A stretch of DNA of 14,006 nucleotides from an uncultured Faecalibacterium sp. GTDB lineage: Bacteria > Bacillota > Clostridia > Oscillospirales > Ruminococcaceae. Made by a program: the position numbers and the translations under genes. Below the pieces are notes generated by a model, which saw only the letters and a program-made list of their open reading frames with translations, made no database searches and was not told the origin of the DNA. How positions within the stretch are numbered: the first letter of the stretch is position 1; each line of letters begins with the position of its first letter. Where the stretch lies: positions 1 to 14,006 of the forward strand of contig CABQHF010000029.1 of NCBI GenBank assembly GCA_902463905.1. Direction: 5' to 3'. Below are positions 13,124 through 14,006 of this stretch, piece after piece.

Positions 13124-13945
13124 GTGGCAAAATGGAAGGCAATGTGGAAGGCAATGTGGAACGGCTTCTGGCGCTACCGCTACCTGCTGTGGAACCTGGT
13201 CAGCCGTGACTTCAAGCTCAAATACCGCCGCAGCTTTCTGGGCGTGGTGTGGAGCGTGCTCAACCCGCTGCTGATGTGCCTGGTGTACTGGGCCGTGTTC
13301 AGCAGCCTGATGGATATGCGCGGCAGCGGCATCGACAACTTTGCCGTCTTTCTGATGTGCGGCCAGCTGCTGTTCAACTTCTTCAACGAGGCCACCTCCA
13401 CCAGCATGAGCAGCGTGCTCGGCGCGGCTCCGCTGCTGAAAAAGGTGTATATCCCCAAATATATCTTCCCGCTGGAAAAGTGCTGCTTTGCCATGGTGAA
13501 CTGTGTGTTCAGCTTCGTGGCGCTGCTGCTGGTGATGATCTTTACCGGGGCACCCTTCCACCTCACCCTGATCGAGGCGGTGTACCCGCTGGTGACCCTG
13601 TTCTTTTTCAGCCTGGGCGTGGGCCTGTTCCTGGCGGCGGCTACGGTGTTCTTCCGGGATATCATGCACATCTGGAGCGTGTTCATCACGGCGCTGCTGT
13701 ATTTCTCTGCCATCTTCTACGACCCCACCCAGATGACCTTTTCCATCGGCGGCTTCAACATGCAGCAGATCATCAAGCTGAACCCCATATACTGGTACAT
13801 CACGGGCTTCCGCCGTACCGTGATGTGGGGCATCCCGCTGGACTTCAACATGTTTGCGGTGTGCGGCATCTGTGCCCTCATCTCCATGTGGGTGGGCGTG
13901 AGCGTGTTCCGCAAAACGCAGGACCACTTCGTGCTGCATATTTAA
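13124..13945 (+). CDS. Polysaccharide ABC transporter permease (RgpC/Wzm/TagG type)
   Basis: This ABC-2 family membrane subunit exports a lipid-linked polysaccharide. It has 273 residues and six hydrophobic segments (about 38-58, 70-88, 115-140, 145-170, 180-195, 235-262). An N-terminal amphipathic stretch leads to 'LVSRDFKLKYRRSFLGVVWSVLNPL', the hallmark of this family (RDFKxRYRxSxLGxLWxxLNPL). 'PLLKKVYIPKYIFPLEKC' and 'LNPIYWYITGFRR' are also typical. The start is uncertain: GTG 13124 has only a poor site, and ATGs at 13142 and 13154 lie in a tandem 12-bp repeat (KAMWKAMW). It follows rfbC by 6 nt and is followed by the ATPase gene whose ribosome binding site overlaps its stop. RgpC-like rhamnan or teichoic-acid-like export is inferred from rfbC. 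Confidence 0.93.
   Translation: MAKWKAMWKAMWNGFWRYRYLLWNLVSRDFKLKYRRSFLGVVWSVLNPLLMCLVYWAVFSSLMDMRGSGIDNFAVFLMCGQLLFNFFNEATSTSMSSVLGAAPLLKKVYIPKYIFPLEKCCFAMVNCVFSFVALLLVMIFTGAPFHLTLIEAVYPLVTLFFFSLGVGLFLAAATVFFRDIMHIWSVFITALLYFSAIFYDPTQMTFSIGGFNMQQIIKLNPIYWYITGFRRTVMWGIPLDFNMFAVCGICALISMWVGVSVFRKTQDHFVLHI
13132..13156 (+). repeat. Tandem 12-bp duplication at the permease start
   Basis: TGGAAGGCAATG occurs twice in a row (13133-13144 and 13145-13156), encoding WKAM twice. It preserves frame and moves possible start codons by 12 nt. Confidence 0.8.
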
Positions 13946-13957
13946 GGAGGAAGAACA

Positions 13958-14006
13958 ATGGAACCGATCATCAAAGTGGACAATGTTTCCATGTGCTTCA
14001 ACCTCT
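13958..14006 (+). CDS. Polysaccharide ABC transporter ATP-binding subunit, N-terminal fragment (RgpD/Wzt type)
   Basis: Only 16 codons are in the window: MEPIIKVDNVSMCFNL, which reads like the first beta strand and 'A-loop' part of an ABC ATPase (IKVDNVSMxF). A strong AAGGAGG (13944-13950) sits 7 nt before ATG 13958 and overlaps the permease stop. Position right after the permease fits the nucleotide-binding partner that powers export. The Walker A and other motifs lie beyond the window edge. Confidence 0.85.
   Translation, partial: MEPIIKVDNVSMCFNL

Noticed and set aside
12416..13939. A 507-codon minus-strand open frame opposite rfbC and the export permease
   Set aside because: His- and Gln-rich shadow of two clear genes; no domain or ribosome binding site.

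Overview
The window is about 14 kb of GC-rich, densely coding bacterial chromosome. Gene content (CoaX-type pantothenate kinase, DegV, dipicolinate synthase, RgpC-type polysaccharide exporter, a candidate preQ1-III riboswitch) and the high-GC codon use suggest a Clostridia / Oscillospiraceae gut commensal close to Faecalibacterium, Gemmiger or Subdoligranulum. This placement is inferred from recall of families; no search was run.

Layout. (1) 1-1893, plus strand: the 3' end of a TraX-like membrane protein, an OmpR-type response regulator and a VanS-like sensor kinase that stops right after its dimerisation helices, with no ATPase domain. A strong terminator follows. (2) 2059-2532, plus: a LURP-one/YxjI-like small protein with its own promoter, ending at a bidirectional terminator shared with (3) 2590-3972, minus: MurC. 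(4) 3973-4301: an AT-rich divergent regulatory region with promoters for murC and for (5) degV, 4302-5150, plus. (6) 5151-5311: a convergent gap filled by nested inverted repeats that look like a terminator inside a MITE-like element. (7) 5312-6508, minus: CoaBC, divergent from (8) 6719-7612, plus: CoaX with an unusual basic tail, and then a Gfo/Idh/MocA oxidoreductase. (9) 8694-9369: a structured leader that looks like a preQ1-III riboswitch, followed by an ECF transporter S component. (10) 9657-11065: dpaA-dpaB, the two dipicolinate synthase subunits, overlapping by ATGA. (11) 11140-12483: a DacF-like D,D-carboxypeptidase with a C-terminal membrane anchor. (12) 12551-14006: rfbC, an ABC-2 polysaccharide export permease and the first 16 codons of its ATPase.

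Together the genes cover coenzyme A synthesis from pantothenate (CoaX makes phosphopantothenate, CoaBC converts it to phosphopantetheine), cell-wall assembly (MurC, the carboxypeptidase, and a rhamnose-containing wall polysaccharide made and exported by the last cluster), vitamin or base-precursor uptake (the ECF S component), and a sporulation-linked function (dipicolinate). I see no CRISPR array, tRNA, rRNA, complete insertion sequence or prophage. I did not find a convincing wholly new system. The best leads are the ATPase-less kinase, the riboswitch/transporter pair, the inverted-repeat element at 5156-5302 and the dipicolinate genes.
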